Shown here: piece after piece, positions 1 through 11,127 of the stretch | Layout: each line of letters starts with the position of its first letter | Position numbering within the stretch: position 1 is the stretch's first letter | Source: Primulina eburnea | Taxonomy: Eukaryota > Streptophyta > Magnoliopsida > Lamiales > Gesneriaceae | Length of the DNA: 64,000 nucleotides | Direction: 5' to 3' | Assembly (NCBI RefSeq): GCF_022965805.1 | Contig: NC_133101.1 | Span: forward strand, 9,957,069 to 10,021,068 | Made by a program: the position numbers and the translations under genes | The notes under the pieces: generated by a model | Databases searched by the model: none | Told to the model about the DNA's origin: nothing | The model's input: only the letters and a program-made list of their open reading frames with translations

Positions 1-322
1 ATATCCCAGTATAAATCATGCATACATGCAATCATCTAAACCATATAACCGCATATAACAGACAATCATATCATATATCAAAGTCATGATATGAATCAAT
101 AACAAGAATAAATCATATTCTAAACATGTACCCTAATCCGGAACATAAATCCATATCAAGAATAAAGTCTATTCTAAGCATGTACCAATATCAGGAACAT
201 AATTCAACATCCATCAGAATCAATCAATCAGACTGTCACTCAAACTCGTGACTCTACGTTTTAGACTAGACTCAATCCTAGCCTAGGGATCCCGGTTTCC
301 AGACATTGGCATTCCATATCGA

Positions 323-575
323 CCAACAGTAATAGAAAAGACTCCAGTTCTATCCACGTCGATATAGTATCGATCACCAGTAATAGAAGAAGCTCTGTTT
401 CTATCCACATCAGTATAGTATCGATCACCAGTAATAGAAGAACTCCAATTCTATCCACATCGATATAACATCGATCAACAGTAATAGAAGAAGTTATAAT
501 TCTATCCACATCGATACAATACTGATCACCAGTAATAGAAGGAGCTATAATTCTATCCACATCGATAGCCAATTA
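323..575. repeat. 51-bp tandem repeat, about five units, inside the LTR
   Basis: The core AGTAATAGAA recurs at 328, 379, 430, 480 and 531, a period of 51, 51, 50 and 51 bases. Each unit also holds TCTATCCACATCGATA. The period is a multiple of three, so the array stays open in one frame, but the translated repeat looks like a by-product. The related LTR at 32450 has only a diverged single unit here and expands a different repeat. Confidence 0.85.
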
Positions 576-1033
576 TCCAGTGACAGACTATGGCACTTCC
601 GCTAATACAGTATCTTATGACATTGTGCAATGTGCCCGTGGTACTCCTACCACTATCAGGCATTTCTGTCACAAGATTACTCGTCTAACACCTGTTATCT
701 ATAATTCAAGAGAACAAGTATATCAATCAACTCAATGCAAATATCAATGCAATAAGTAAAGTATGTGATTTAGGGAAACTCGAGTCAAACCTCACTCGAG
801 TTATGCAATCCCATCTCAACATTAATTTATACCTTTATCTCCTCGCTCAGAAGAAGAAGAAGAATTCCCGACTCTATCTCGGTCCATTCTCAATGTTCAG
901 TTGTAGCCTACGTTGATAGGAACTCGATACTGAAGTCGGATTCAAAATCAGACGGACGGATTGAAATAAAAAGGCGTAAGGATATAAAGCTTCCTCCTCG
1001 TTTCTTTTTCTGATTTCTGAAGGAAGATTCGTG

Positions 1034-1054
1034 TATATATATATATATATATAC
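1034..1054 (-). promoter_or_regulatory. TA-rich TATA-box region of the LTR
   Basis: An uninterrupted run of alternating T and A lies about 55 bp downstream (LTR sense, minus strand) of the hairpin array. The solo LTR has the same arrangement at 32864-32886. In LTR promoters the TATA box of U3 takes this place. The promoter role is inferred from position. Confidence 0.5.
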
Positions 1055-1109
1055 ATACATTCAACTTGCATGCATCAAGAAACGTGGCACATTTTCATAT
1101 TTTTCGATC

Positions 1110-1282
1110 GGCGCTCGGGCGGTTAAACATTACCGCTCGAGCGCGGAATGTTCTACCCGGATGCTTAGTCATTGGCGCTCGGGCGGTAACTTCCTACCGC
1201 TCGGACGCCACATATTCTGTCCCCAATCCTACTTTTGTGAAACACTGGCGCTCGGACGGTTCTTTTCTACCGCTCGGGCGCC
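1110..1282. repeat. Array of three GC-rich 36-nt hairpins
   Basis: Three inverted repeats lie at 1110-1145, 1174-1209 and 1247-1282. Each has 14-nt arms of the type GGCGCTCGGGCGGT and ACCGCTCGAGCGCC around an 8-nt AT-rich loop. Most arm positions pair; several mismatches would be G-U wobbles in RNA. Start-to-start spacing is 64 and 73, matching 64 and 72 in the solo LTR. The arrays sit just upstream of the TATA region of the LTR. Confidence 0.9.
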
Positions 1283-1435
1283 AGAGGTTCTGTCCAGAAT
1301 CTTGGCTCGTAATGCACCGACGCCTGGCTTCACCTCTCATGTCTTATTTTCGTGTCCCGATTAATCCTTTCATAATCATATCAAATTATATATCAATAAT
1401 TATAGATTACTAGGATTAAATTTCCGGGCATTACA

Positions 1436-2130
1436 GAGCGCTTGCCGTTTTACCAAAAGCTATAGCTAGTGGTAATGGTGCAACTCAAATCATTTAAACT
1501 GCATAGCAGCTCAAGCACAACGGTTCGATCGCTCTACCAAACATGGACAATTATTGGACCCAACACATTTACTACCTAATAGAATCAAACGTTTACCACT
1601 AAACCAAAAAGTATATAAAAGCATGAATAAGAATCTCAATTGTATTTTCATCTTTGAGTCCTTAAAAATTCTTATTTTACGATTTTGCCCGTCTCAATTT
1701 TTTAATCTTTATCTTGATTAAAGTAAATTGTTACATTTTCCGGATTTATGATGTCTCATCCTTGTCTGGTCTTCTGCGTTTAAAAGACATCGTAGTATTT
1801 CGTGTGTTGTTTCGTCTTTCATATTTATTTAAAGCACCATTTGATATTCCGTATATATATTCAATGTTTTATTTGTGATTTTGTCCAAATTTAAAAGCAC
1901 CATTTTTTTCATTTGGTATTCCAATTTATTTAATTTATATTTATGTTTCATCATGTTTTGTCTTTCATATTAAAGATACCGTTTGATATTCCGCACATGT
2001 TCAATGTTTTCTGTTAGAGTTTTGAGTCTGAATTTAATATCAAAACGTTGGATGATAAGTAATGTAAGATTAATAAATGTAAGAGAAATTAATCATCTCA
2101 TTTGTACTTCAATTTATTTAAGGCAAAAAC
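1436..2130. other. Non-genic stretch
   Basis: AT-rich sequence next to the LTR border. Around 1466-1531 there are weak likenesses to tRNA A and B boxes. From 1795 to 2020 a segment containing TTTGATATTCCG and TTCAATGTTTT occurs twice imperfectly. I see no gene here. Confidence 0.5.
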
Positions 2131-2294
2131 TTGTGTGAGACGGTCTCATGGGTCGTATTTGTGAGACGAGTCTCTTATTTGGGTCACCCATGAAAAAAAT
2201 ATTACTTTTTATGCTAAGAATATTACTTTTTATTGTGAATATGGGTAGGGTTGACCCATCTTACATATTATGATCCGTGAGACGGTCCCTCTGG
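2131..2294 (+). mobile_element. MITE with GTGAGACGGTCTCA termini
   Basis: The element starts with TTGTGTGAGACGGTCTCA and ends with GTGAGACGGTCCCTCTGG, giving imperfect terminal inverted repeats. A second copy lies inverted at 22755-22921 and shares the inner stretch with ATTACTTTTTATGCTAAGA. No coding capacity. Borders are approximate and I could not fix a target duplication, so the superfamily is left open. Confidence 0.65.
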
Positions 2295-2437
2295 CATTAC
2301 GACCTTTACCACAATGATGACATGAGACCCACTATTTATTTAATGTCTTGTGTTGACCTTTTCTGTGGGTCATTTCTATCTTATTTAAATAAGTTTTGAT
2401 GGTAGTTCATTTGGACTGAAATTTTATTGATCCAGCC

Positions 2438-3208
2438 ATGGGGAAAAAAGGGAAAAAAATACTTCTGACCATGGTTCGAAAGACAATGATTCGAAGGAAC
2501 TTGTTCGCTTGATAAATCAAACTAGTAGAACCATATCAAAACAGCGAAATTTGTGGTTTGATACCGGTTCGATTTCGATCAATGAGCCATCTTCGGGGAT
2601 GTGTATTGTGAGGGGACCATTGGTTGTCAATGGTAAAGGGAAAGATCCATTCGAGTTCTAGATCAAACATCGTGAAATGTCTCGATTAGAATTTTAAAAC
2701 TCTAACACGTGTTTTGTTTTGTGCAGAATGAAAGTGCTTCACCATATTATATAGCCTTTGAAATGCCAGAAAAGGAAAAACACAACTTTCTTTTCAAATT
2801 TATTAAAAAACTCAAACCAACAATTTATCTTATCCTATTATATTTGAAGGATTTCAGAAGCCTTTGCAAAAGCTCAACAAATCAAGCAACAAAACAACAT
2901 CTCAAATCACATTGACGAAAGTAGGAGTGCAACAAAATAAATTCAAGCCACCAAATCTCGGAGCAAGAAAATAATCCAGACTCGAAATATAGAATATGGC
3001 AATGCAAATGCACAAAGTAAGATTGAAGATGATGACAGAATCGATACTTTTATAAAACGAAAAACTAATAAACAGATCCCTACGTCCAAGTCTCGAAACC
3101 AACAAAACGAAATGAAATTAACTGGTGATGCCGAAGAAAGTACGCAAATCCTGATTGAATATGATACAAGATTAGATAAGTCAAAACTAGAAATGATACA
3201 TAAAAAGT
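2438..3208 (+). pseudogene. Unrecognised coding relic
   Basis: I do not recognise this sequence. An ATG at 2438 opens a Lys-rich start (MGKKGKK). A one-base slip in the A-run at 2453-2459 moves into a frame open to about 2660 that includes WFDTGSISINEPSSG and CIVRGPLVV. A second stretch from about 2850 to 3208 is open apart from one TAA near 2938; it is charged and polar and rich in Lys, Gln and Asn, and includes FAKAQQIKQQNN. Codon-like texture and intact runs between breaks suggest an old protein-coding fragment, perhaps from a mobile element. No motif identifies it. Confidence 0.35.
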
Positions 3209-4179
3209 GACATATGTGAATATCAAACAAGAAAAACTTTAAACTCATAATAAATTGTTGCAATATGCTTTTGTATTGGTTTTTTTTTTTATTTATGTCA
3301 TAAATTACAATTTATCTAATAATAAATGTTCATTTTTTATATTTTCTAAAACATTTATTATTTGATTGACTGATTATATCATCATCGCATTGTCTTATAT
3401 ATAATTTAAGTTAAAATCTACTACACGTAATTATCTTGGCCAATAATGATCGGGAATATACCACTTCCTAGTTTCAATAAATGGAAAGTGCATAAACACA
3501 GTAAAACACAAAACTATTAGACCTGGGAAACAAAGAAACACAATATGAATTTCCCAAGTCCATTGATTACCAAATTTAAAAAATTACCAGAAACTGAAAT
3601 AAAGATGGTTCGAAGGCCTGACGGATATAATTTGCCCTTAAACATTGGCATCGCGGCCAATCGATGGATTTTGTTCGTTGGCTCACCTGTTTCCACACAA
3701 AAAATATATATTTTCATCATAATCATCGTCTGGTATCACCAAAAAATCCTCCAAAATTGTCGACTTGTCTTTTTTGACTTTAGGCTGTTCTCAACGCCCA
3801 AAAAGGCTTAATTCCAACGCATCAGACACATTATCTTGTACGAGCACATGCAAGAGATCTCTGATTTATTATACTTTGAAGGTCGGAAAATTATACATAA
3901 ATTTGTTTTTTTAAGTGGCCCTTCACCACTCCTACTAGGTCTCTCCCTTTTGTTATCTTCGGGAAATGTATTGGCCATAGCCACATAAGGTTTCCATTGT
4001 TTGCATGTCAAAAAACTTATCCAAAGGAGGCTAAGTGCTGTGATGTCCAACACGCAAAAAGAGTGAAATGTGACTCCCACAACTTTATGTAAATGGTGTC
4101 TTTCCCGTGATGAACAAAGGCCGGGAAGAAACATCAATGACAAAGCACAAAACAACAACCCAACTGGCTTAAATTCAGT

Positions 4180-4238
<59 letters not shown>

Positions 4239-5671
4239 CCCTTTTCCCACGTCTCCAATTGAGCAGGTAAAAATGCACAAATCACAAATCAACCACATGA
4301 TATTTTCTTTGCATACTCGTGTTGTTGTAGCCGGCCATGCGACATAGCTATCCAAATGTGTCGTTTGTGCTGATATACAATTTACATAGCGGGGAAAGAG
4401 AAAAGTGCCAAACTGTACTAGTGAAAATGATTTTGGTGCCTTAGGTTGCATTATTTGTATGTGGGAGAGCTAGGGTGGGGATGGTTCTAAGAAGGCGTGG
4501 GAGGAAAACAGACATGGCCTAAAACTTTGCATGCCTTTGCAAAGGGACCATTATATTTTACCACAATTGTCACAAATAAGTATATTAATTATAAAATTAA
4601 AATGCATATCGTAAAACTTCTCTATGTTTGGCATCTTGAATCCAAACTTCACATTATTGTTGACAATTTTGGACTTCTATGAATGAAAATTGTGTCTTGC
4701 ATTGAATATGTTTTAAAAGAATTAATATGCAAATCAACTGCACTATAATAACAGTCAATTTCATAGTATAATACGAAATTCATAAACAACCATTTTGTCT
4801 TCCTACGTGCACTATATTAATTGTAGCAGTGAGGAAGTGAGCTATTAATCACATGGAGTATGGAAGTGATGGAGCTATCAATGTCTTTAGTTTAAGCATA
4901 TAAATATGGAGTCCATTTCAATAATTCAAACACTGGATTTTTTAGCAACCTAGTTGTAAATTCTTGCCCATTGCAACTTTGCTTCTCCATTTAGGTTTTG
5001 TTCGTCGATCCGAAATCCTTAATTTTGATGCGCTGTGCGTTAATATTGCAGGTGTAAATGGAAGAATATTGTTGCCAATTATGATTTGGTTTTAAGATAA
5101 GGTGTAGTGTGAGGAGGAGTAGTAAGTATATCGAGTTCTTTAATGGGCCATATTGTTGTAGCATTTGAAATAGACCCCAAGAAAATCTTTGGCCTAAGGG
5201 GACCAAATGATTCACATCAGTTCCACAGACTACAGGCTGTCCAAAAAGTTGATGTCTTTTAGTCACCGGTGCTTGAAATATTCTTTTGATTGGCGTCAAT
5301 CTTGGCATCGATGGTGCTTGGTGAAATACATAAAAACCACCCGCAAAAAAAGGGGCTAATAATGGATAGATTTTGTTGTAAAACCTGTAGAATGCAGAAG
5401 CAAGGGGCCATGTTCATCCAAATCGTGAAGGGTAAAGTGAATTCTTTTTTGTAGAAGATACTCAGTAGTTTCAAGAAAAATCAGCATATGATGCCAATAT
5501 TTTGTTTTGCAAATTAGTTTCATTTATTTGCTAGGTAAAAAATTAATCAAAGATATGAATTACAACAGTCTCAAGAAATATTTATCCATTAGAGAGTATT
5601 TCTTCTACATTCTGTACATTTCTCTCGTTGATTGATTATAATTTAACAACGCTAGAGACTGAAAATTTCTG
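3209..5671. other. Intergenic region downstream of ACR4
   Basis: AT-rich sequence without a supportable gene. The open frames here are short, overlap each other on both strands and partly run through the AT microsatellite at 4182. The 3' end of the ACR4 transcript (minus strand) probably lies within the right-hand few hundred bases, but I cannot place the poly(A) site. Confidence 0.6.
4182..4235. repeat. (AT)27 microsatellite
   Basis: A perfect 54-bp run of AT dinucleotides. It creates artificial tyrosine-isoleucine runs in translation on both strands. Its length makes it likely to be polymorphic. Confidence 0.97.
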
Positions 5672-8398
5672 CTAGAAGTTGTGCTGCAAATACAAGTGTT
5701 CTTGAGGAGAAGCTGGCCCGATCTCTTCGACGAGACTTCTCAATCCATCCGCAGCAGCCGTGCCATTGCACGGGTTTCTTGCTTCCTGCAGGTTCTTTCC
5801 ATCAAGATCCGAATCAGAAACAGAAGATTTCCTCCTTTGTGAAGATGCAACGCTAGGAAAAGTGATCCATGATGGAGCTCGAAACTCGATTCTTTGATCC
5901 TCTGTGTCTGCTCCATCAGTTTCTGAGGTTGACCGGTTCCCGGATCTTTGAGAAGACTTATTATGCAATCTGCTGCTTCCTAAAACCACCTCGGTTGGCA
6001 AGATAGGCTGCTCGTTACATGGGCTGCCCATCAGCAGAGCCAGGGCACGCTCCAAAGCCGTCGTCGCTTTATCCATTGATGGCCTCTCTTTTCCTCTCAT
6101 TCGCACACATTTGCTAGCGATGTTCGCAATACGTTTCAGAGCTTCAAGTTCCACTGGAGGTTTCAAAACTGGATCCAAAATGCTTTCTATTTCACCTGCT
6201 TTGATCAGAGGGACGGCCCATTCGACAATGTTTCCTTCTTCATACTGCAAGTCGATGGCTTTTCGACCGCTGAGGATTTCCAAAAGTAGAACACCGAAGC
6301 TATAAACATCAGACTTGGTTGTGAGGTAGTGAAGCCGATAGTACTCAGGATCTAGATAACCGAGTGTTCCTGCTGGCAATTCAGCCAAAGGGGAGCTACT
6401 ATTAGTAGGCCCTAATAGTGAGAGGCCAAAGTCCGACACACGGGCATTGTGCTCTTCATCAATGAGGATATTTGACGATTTTATGTCCCGGTGGATTACC
6501 GGAGGACAAGCATAACCATGTAGATATTCAATCCCACGAGCTGCTTGGACAGCAATAGTCACCCTTCTCACCCAATCTAGTTGTTCTTTTAGCTCCTGAT
6601 TCTTACCATGGAGATGTTGATGCAAGGAACCATTCGCCATAAACTCGTAAACCAAAAGCCTCTGACCTCCATCTTCACAATAGCCTAGCAAATTCAGTAA
6701 ATGTGCGTGATTTAGCCTTGAAAGCAAGTCAAGTTCAGTATGGAACTCTTTCGAGTTCTTCATATCAGGAGATACAATAGCCCTCTTGACTGCAACAACG
6801 GTACCATCCTTCAAAACGCCTTTAAACACGCACGAGAAACTACCTTTACCGACCAAAGTTTCTTCCTTAAAACCATCCGCAGCTTTCTCAAGTTCTTCGT
6901 ATGTAAACTTCTGAGCCCTCCTAATCTTTAGCTCATCTAAGTCCGGCCTGATTTTCCCAGTCTCCTTATGAAAAGAACCATTCCCACTACTTTTCTTGGA
7001 CTTAGCAGAGCACCTACAGTTTCTTAACTTGTATCTAACATAAAGAATTGAAGCCAAAGATACAGCACATACCAAGAACACAGCAAACGAAATCTCAGCA
7101 AAAATAATGGGCAATTGCATCGACCAAAACTTTTCATTCCGTCCTCCAGAATTAGCAGCAGTGGAGCAGTTTGAATGGCACTTGCTGGAGTCGCAACTTG
7201 AACAATTAAAACCACATTGCCTATCTGATGTCAAACTGCATTCAGAAATCTGATACATTTCACTGGGACAGCCACTGCTACAAGGCAAACAAATGTTGGA
7301 TCCGGAAGACTTGCAAGGGGAACTCGCATTGTTGAACTCGTAAAAACCTTTCGAACAAGGCGCAGGCTTGCAGACGCCGGGTGAAACCGCCAATGGCAGG
7401 GCTGAAGGAAAACCTGCACCCCAACAAACAGGCAAGAGAGAAGATTCAGCCAGAACTCCACACGTGAAGTAATCGCCGGCTGCAATCTCATAAAGTTTAA
7501 CACCATTAGGTGGTGGCGTGCTTCTTTCGACACTATAACCCCAACAAACCACTCCTCTATCAGTACTTCTGATCGCACAAGCATGAAACCTTCCCCCAAC
7601 TACAGAAAGCATAGAATCCTCAGGAGACAAATCCACATTCAGATGCCCAGAATTTATCACAGAACCAACATAAATTTCTTCTTCAAGATTCAAGCTCCTG
7701 CCCCAACAAATCACTCTCGAATTCACCCCTTCCAAAATCCCACAAACGTGAAACCCCCCAGCTGCAATCTTCCAGAACCTCAAATCCTTAGGAATCAAAG
7801 AAATCACATTACTTCCAGTCTCATCACCCCAGCAAAAGACACTCCTATTCTGAGCAAACAAGCCACAATTAAACTCGGAACCAGCAGAAATAGACTGGAT
7901 CTGCCCATCAATGTCGTAACTTTTGGTCATATTATAACCCCAACAATCAATTAACGAAGAGTTTCTCAACTTTTCCATCAAGGGTTTTCTCAAACCGCAC
8001 AAGTGATGATCCCCAGCACTAATTTCTAAGTACTCTGAATTCTTAACCATAGGTTGAGGTAACCCCATTGGAATAAATGGCGTACTCCCCCAGCAAAAGG
8101 GTTGGTTCGAATCCATCTCAAGACCACAAACAAATCCATTTCCAGCTGTCAAACCAAGAAAAGGCGAATGATTCGGAGTAGCACGAACTATAGCCGAGTT
8201 GGAGCCATAGCAACTAGCTAAATGGGAACCATCAGACTTTATCCCACAGAAAACCGGTCCATTTTCACCATAAGAAATTGCGATGGACGACATTGTTCCC
8301 AAGCTCGAAACTTTGCTACATAAACAGGAAAAAAACAGCAAGAAAACCAAGTTCTTATCACGAAAAAGCACATACTTTTCAACCCACCGGAACTTCAT
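5672..8398 (-). CDS. ACR4: CRINKLY4-type receptor-like kinase (ACR4 orthologue)
   Basis: A 908-residue receptor kinase encoded in one exon, close to the length I recall for ACR4 (about 895). Residues 1-33 form a signal peptide with a hydrophobic core (LVFLLFFSC). About 35-340 hold the seven crinkly repeats of a propeller-like domain, with recurring CWG and AAGGFHVCG-type motifs. A TNFR-like cysteine-rich segment spans about 343-412 and a membrane helix about 428-455. The cytoplasmic kinase (about 500-785) has the glycine loop GKGSFSCV at 517-524, Lys538, HRDIK at 636-640 and DFG at 656-658, so it should be active. The tail ends in GPASPQE plus a short end typical of ACR4. In Arabidopsis ACR4 acts at the plasma membrane in epidermal identity and in root columella and formative divisions with CLE40 and CLV1. 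The start is the only ATG ahead of the signal peptide. No disruption is seen. Confidence 0.96.
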   Translation of the reverse strand: MKFRWVEKYVLFRDKNLVFLLFFSCLCSKVSSLGTMSSIAISYGENGPVFCGIKSDGSHLASCYGSNSAIVRATPNHSPFLGLTAGNGFVCGLEMDSNQPFCWGSTPFIPMGLPQPMVKNSEYLEISAGDHHLCGLRKPLMEKLRNSSLIDCWGYNMTKSYDIDGQIQSISAGSEFNCGLFAQNRSVFCWGDETGSNVISLIPKDLRFWKIAAGGFHVCGILEGVNSRVICWGRSLNLEEEIYVGSVINSGHLNVDLSPEDSMLSVVGGRFHACAIRSTDRGVVCWGYSVERSTPPPNGVKLYEIAAGDYFTCGVLAESSLLPVCWGAGFPSALPLAVSPGVCKPAPCSKGFYEFNNASSPCKSSGSNICLPCSSGCPSEMYQISECSLTSDRQCGFNCSSCDSSKCHSNCSTAANSGGRNEKFWSMQLPIIFAEISFAVFLVCAVSLASILYVRYKLRNCRCSAKSKKSSGNGSFHKETGKIRPDLDELKIRRAQKFTYEELEKAADGFKEETLVGKGSFSCVFKGVLKDGTVVAVKRAIVSPDMKNSKEFHTELDLLSRLNHAHLLNLLGYCEDGGQRLLVYEFMANGSLHQHLHGKNQELKEQLDWVRRVTIAVQAARGIEYLHGYACPPVIHRDIKSSNILIDEEHNARVSDFGLSLLGPTNSSSPLAELPAGTLGYLDPEYYRLHYLTTKSDVYSFGVLLLEILSGRKAIDLQYEEGNIVEWAVPLIKAGEIESILDPVLKPPVELEALKRIANIASKCVRMRGKERPSMDKATTALERALALLMGSPCNEQPILPTEVVLGSSRLHNKSSQRSGNRSTSETDGADTEDQRIEFRAPSWITFPSVASSQRRKSSVSDSDLDGKNLQEARNPCNGTAAADGLRSLVEEIGPASPQEHLYLQHNF

Positions 8399-8575
8399 CT
8401 CTTCTGAGGAGGAGAATCTGAACCCAGTTGGGAAATTCAGCAGGAAAGTTGATAAAAGGGTAAACGATAGCGTACGTGGCGGAGGTGGTGGCTGTGGAAG
8501 TTAGCTGAAGCGTTCCAGAGAGGAGAGAAAGAGAGGGAACGCGAGCAGGTGGAGCATTTAATATTGATCCGACGG

Positions 8576-8583
8576 TATATATT
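8576..8583 (-). promoter_or_regulatory. Candidate TATA box of ACR4
   Basis: Minus-strand TATATA-type sequence about 180 bp upstream of the ACR4 start codon. A start site about 30 bp downstream would give a 5' UTR near 150 bp. The call rests only on sequence and position. Confidence 0.45.
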
Positions 8584-8599
8584 TGTCGAGCGTTGAATC

Positions 8600-11127
8600 G
8601 CACGGCCTTCGTTTGCTTTAAAATAATAGAGTTATGTCCAGATACCGCTGGATGTCACGCTCACATTAAATGCTTCGTTCTATGTTAAAAAATTTGAACT
8701 TACTAAATTTATGGTTTAATTAATTAACTCTCTTTAATCATTGTTAATTATCCTTAATTAGTAAATTTTACAATTTTTTTTACGAATAATCAATAAATAA
8801 TTAATTGCATAGGGAATAAAAAACCATGTTATAAATTCCATTAGCAATATAAGATTTGTTTCATGAGCAAATGATTTTCTATTCTTTAGTTGGAGATGTT
8901 TGTGTCTCTCGATTTTTCAGAAATAAATAAAATACTTATATATATATTCTTGGATTACACATGTATGTATATGTTGTAACACTTTTGTCCTAATTGCACA
9001 AGTATCATGTCCTTTTTCATTGATAAAAATTAAGGATAAGCATATAGCAATAAATATAACACAAAGTGAAACAAAATATTTCGATCACTAATTGAACACC
9101 ATGCGTGTTACAAAAAAAGTGAGAGGAGATGTTTTTAATATTCGAGTTGATGGAGTAGGTGAACATTTAACCAGTGATTATAATTTCGATTTTCATCACA
9201 AAAATCTCTTTGTAAGAGCTTTTGTCACACAGTGACAAGACTTGTCCAGTATATTTTACTTGAATAACGTGGTTTATATGTTATTATGTTAGTATAAGAT
9301 ATATCCAATATACATCGAAACATCATAAATGAGAGTATGAGAGGAGGCTTGGTCATGGAGATAATTTATTTCTACATCTTAAAAAGAAATATATCATAGT
9401 AGTTATTTTAAAAAGGTAGAATATTTGTGATCATTATCCTAAACAAGGTAAAATATTAATTACTTGCGCATAGAATGCGAGTATTACTCGTGTTTGTGGA
9501 CAAAAATGCTTACGTTGGTACTTTCACGTGTCATGTCTTTTTCTTTAGTATATATCTATTTCTTGTCCTTTTATAGGTACTAAATAAATAAATAATAATA
9601 AGATTATAGAATTCCATCTCACGAGAGATAATGACAGTAAGATTGTAAGTATGGATGGTCTAAGATTTGGGTCAATCCGATGTTAATATCATTTTACTTT
9701 AATTATCTCCTATCATTATGACAGACCATTAGATGCTACTATATAGTATTTTCGTTAAAGATCTAATGACTAATTAAACTAATTTGACCCAAAAATAAAA
9801 TCCATGGTAAGTTAAATATTTTAAATTAATTGGGCTCATAGACTAGCTCACTCTTACTCCTATACATTCTCCGCTCATGTCCGTGAGACTTATCAATCTT
9901 ATTCATATTTACAATGAAAATCAATATTTTTTTTTTACATAAAATCAAATGCAATTGTGCATTATCTTCGTGATATCGTGAATATAATCCTCTTAGGTTT
10001 GAGACTGGCCCTTAAGTTTGCTCCTTTGGACAACATCCTTGGAGTAGCAAGAACTCTACCCAAGGGCTCGACTTCACATGGGTTTTGGGATGACTTAGGA
10101 TGTTAATTTGTGATTAAATTAAAGGATGAGTACAAAAATGTTGCTCTTTCCAAGATTAACCCAATCTCCCATATGGTCATAATATATATTAATGACTAAA
10201 TTTTATTTTTTAAAAATTGAAATTTTTTTAAAAAAATGTTTGTCGATTCGAAGACACAATAGTTTCACTTGGCCTAAGTTGTCTGGAATTTGAATAATGA
10301 GTTCTTGTAAGAGCAACCTTCCATTTTACTGTTAAAGAGTTTGACTAAAATTTCACCAAATATCCACATTATAACACCACAATCTATGACAACATTAATG
10401 AATTCACATGGGAAAATATTATTTTGATTTAATGTGACGAGTTGTGTTGTAATCACAAATTATTTATTTAAATTTATTGTTTGTCACATGCTATGTTAAT
10501 TTGTATTTTTCATGTTTACGCACAAAATGGCTAATCATAACTAGAGATAAAAAAAATATATCAGAAGCACAAACTTGAAATAAATTCAGTCCATAAAAAA
10601 AAACAAATTTTTTGGTTCTAGTTCTACTCCTCATTTTTCTTAATTTTTGGAAACAACTAAATATAACTTGTACGGCCGAATAAGATTTAAGTTGCAATAT
10701 TAACAATCAAATAGGTAAACGCTACAACAACTTAGGAATAAGATCTTGTATGTAAGTTTACAAACCATAAATTTGATTACAGAAAATGAAAGTATCTCCT
10801 CCAATTTTAATTTTTAATTTATAAAAAGCAAAAATTTTATAAACATATTTTGATACTACTTGATACAATTAGCTCACATATTTGATTGAATTACTTTATG
10901 CAATTAACAGAAAATTAATATATCCTTTAAATTTTTGTTACCTTTCTTTTTTTGAATTCACATTTGTGATTAATTTATGTATGATTCAGTGATTGCCTAT
11001 TTGTTCGGATCCAGTTGGGATTTGTTTACCTCTTGGGTTTTCGGGTTTTTGATCCTATTCTTGTTAGTTTGCAGTTTGCACCATGTCTGATTAGTTTTTT
11101 GAGAGAAAATATACAAACAAAAACTTA
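8600..11127. other. ACR4 upstream intergenic region, no gene seen
   Basis: Very AT-rich DNA with frequent stops in all frames. The part nearest 8600 should hold ACR4 upstream control sequence. I see no RNA gene, coding exon or clear mobile element. Confidence 0.6.

Larger units (their letters stand above)
1..1435 (-). mobile_element. Truncated Gypsy-type LTR (same family as the solo LTR at 32450)
   Basis: Read on the minus strand, the LTR begins at 1435 with TGTAATGCCC and runs left past the window edge. It matches the solo LTR at 32450-34539 along its length: the GC-rich hairpins, the TA-rich TATA region, a stretch around 900-960 mirrored at 32970-33050, and the segment around 760-810 mirrored at 33490-33530. 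Inside it are a 51-bp tandem array and three hairpins. Only the 5' border is visible, so whether this is a solo LTR or one end of a full element cannot be told. It contains no credible gene. Confidence 0.8.

Noticed and set aside
1066..1413. Arg/Leu/Gly-rich frames on both strands over the GC-rich arrays (also 32574-33067)
   Set aside because: They arise from the hairpin repeats of the LTR and change frame between copies, so protein coding is not supported.
1455..1535. Possible SINE head (A-box-like TAGCTAGTGG and B-box-like GGTTCGATCG)
   Set aside because: Both boxes depart from consensus, and no poly(A)/poly(T) end or target duplication was found; left as plain repeat-like sequence.
3808..4278. 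A 156-codon minus-strand frame
   Set aside because: It runs through the (AT)27 microsatellite, has no recognisable motif and overlaps other equally weak frames.
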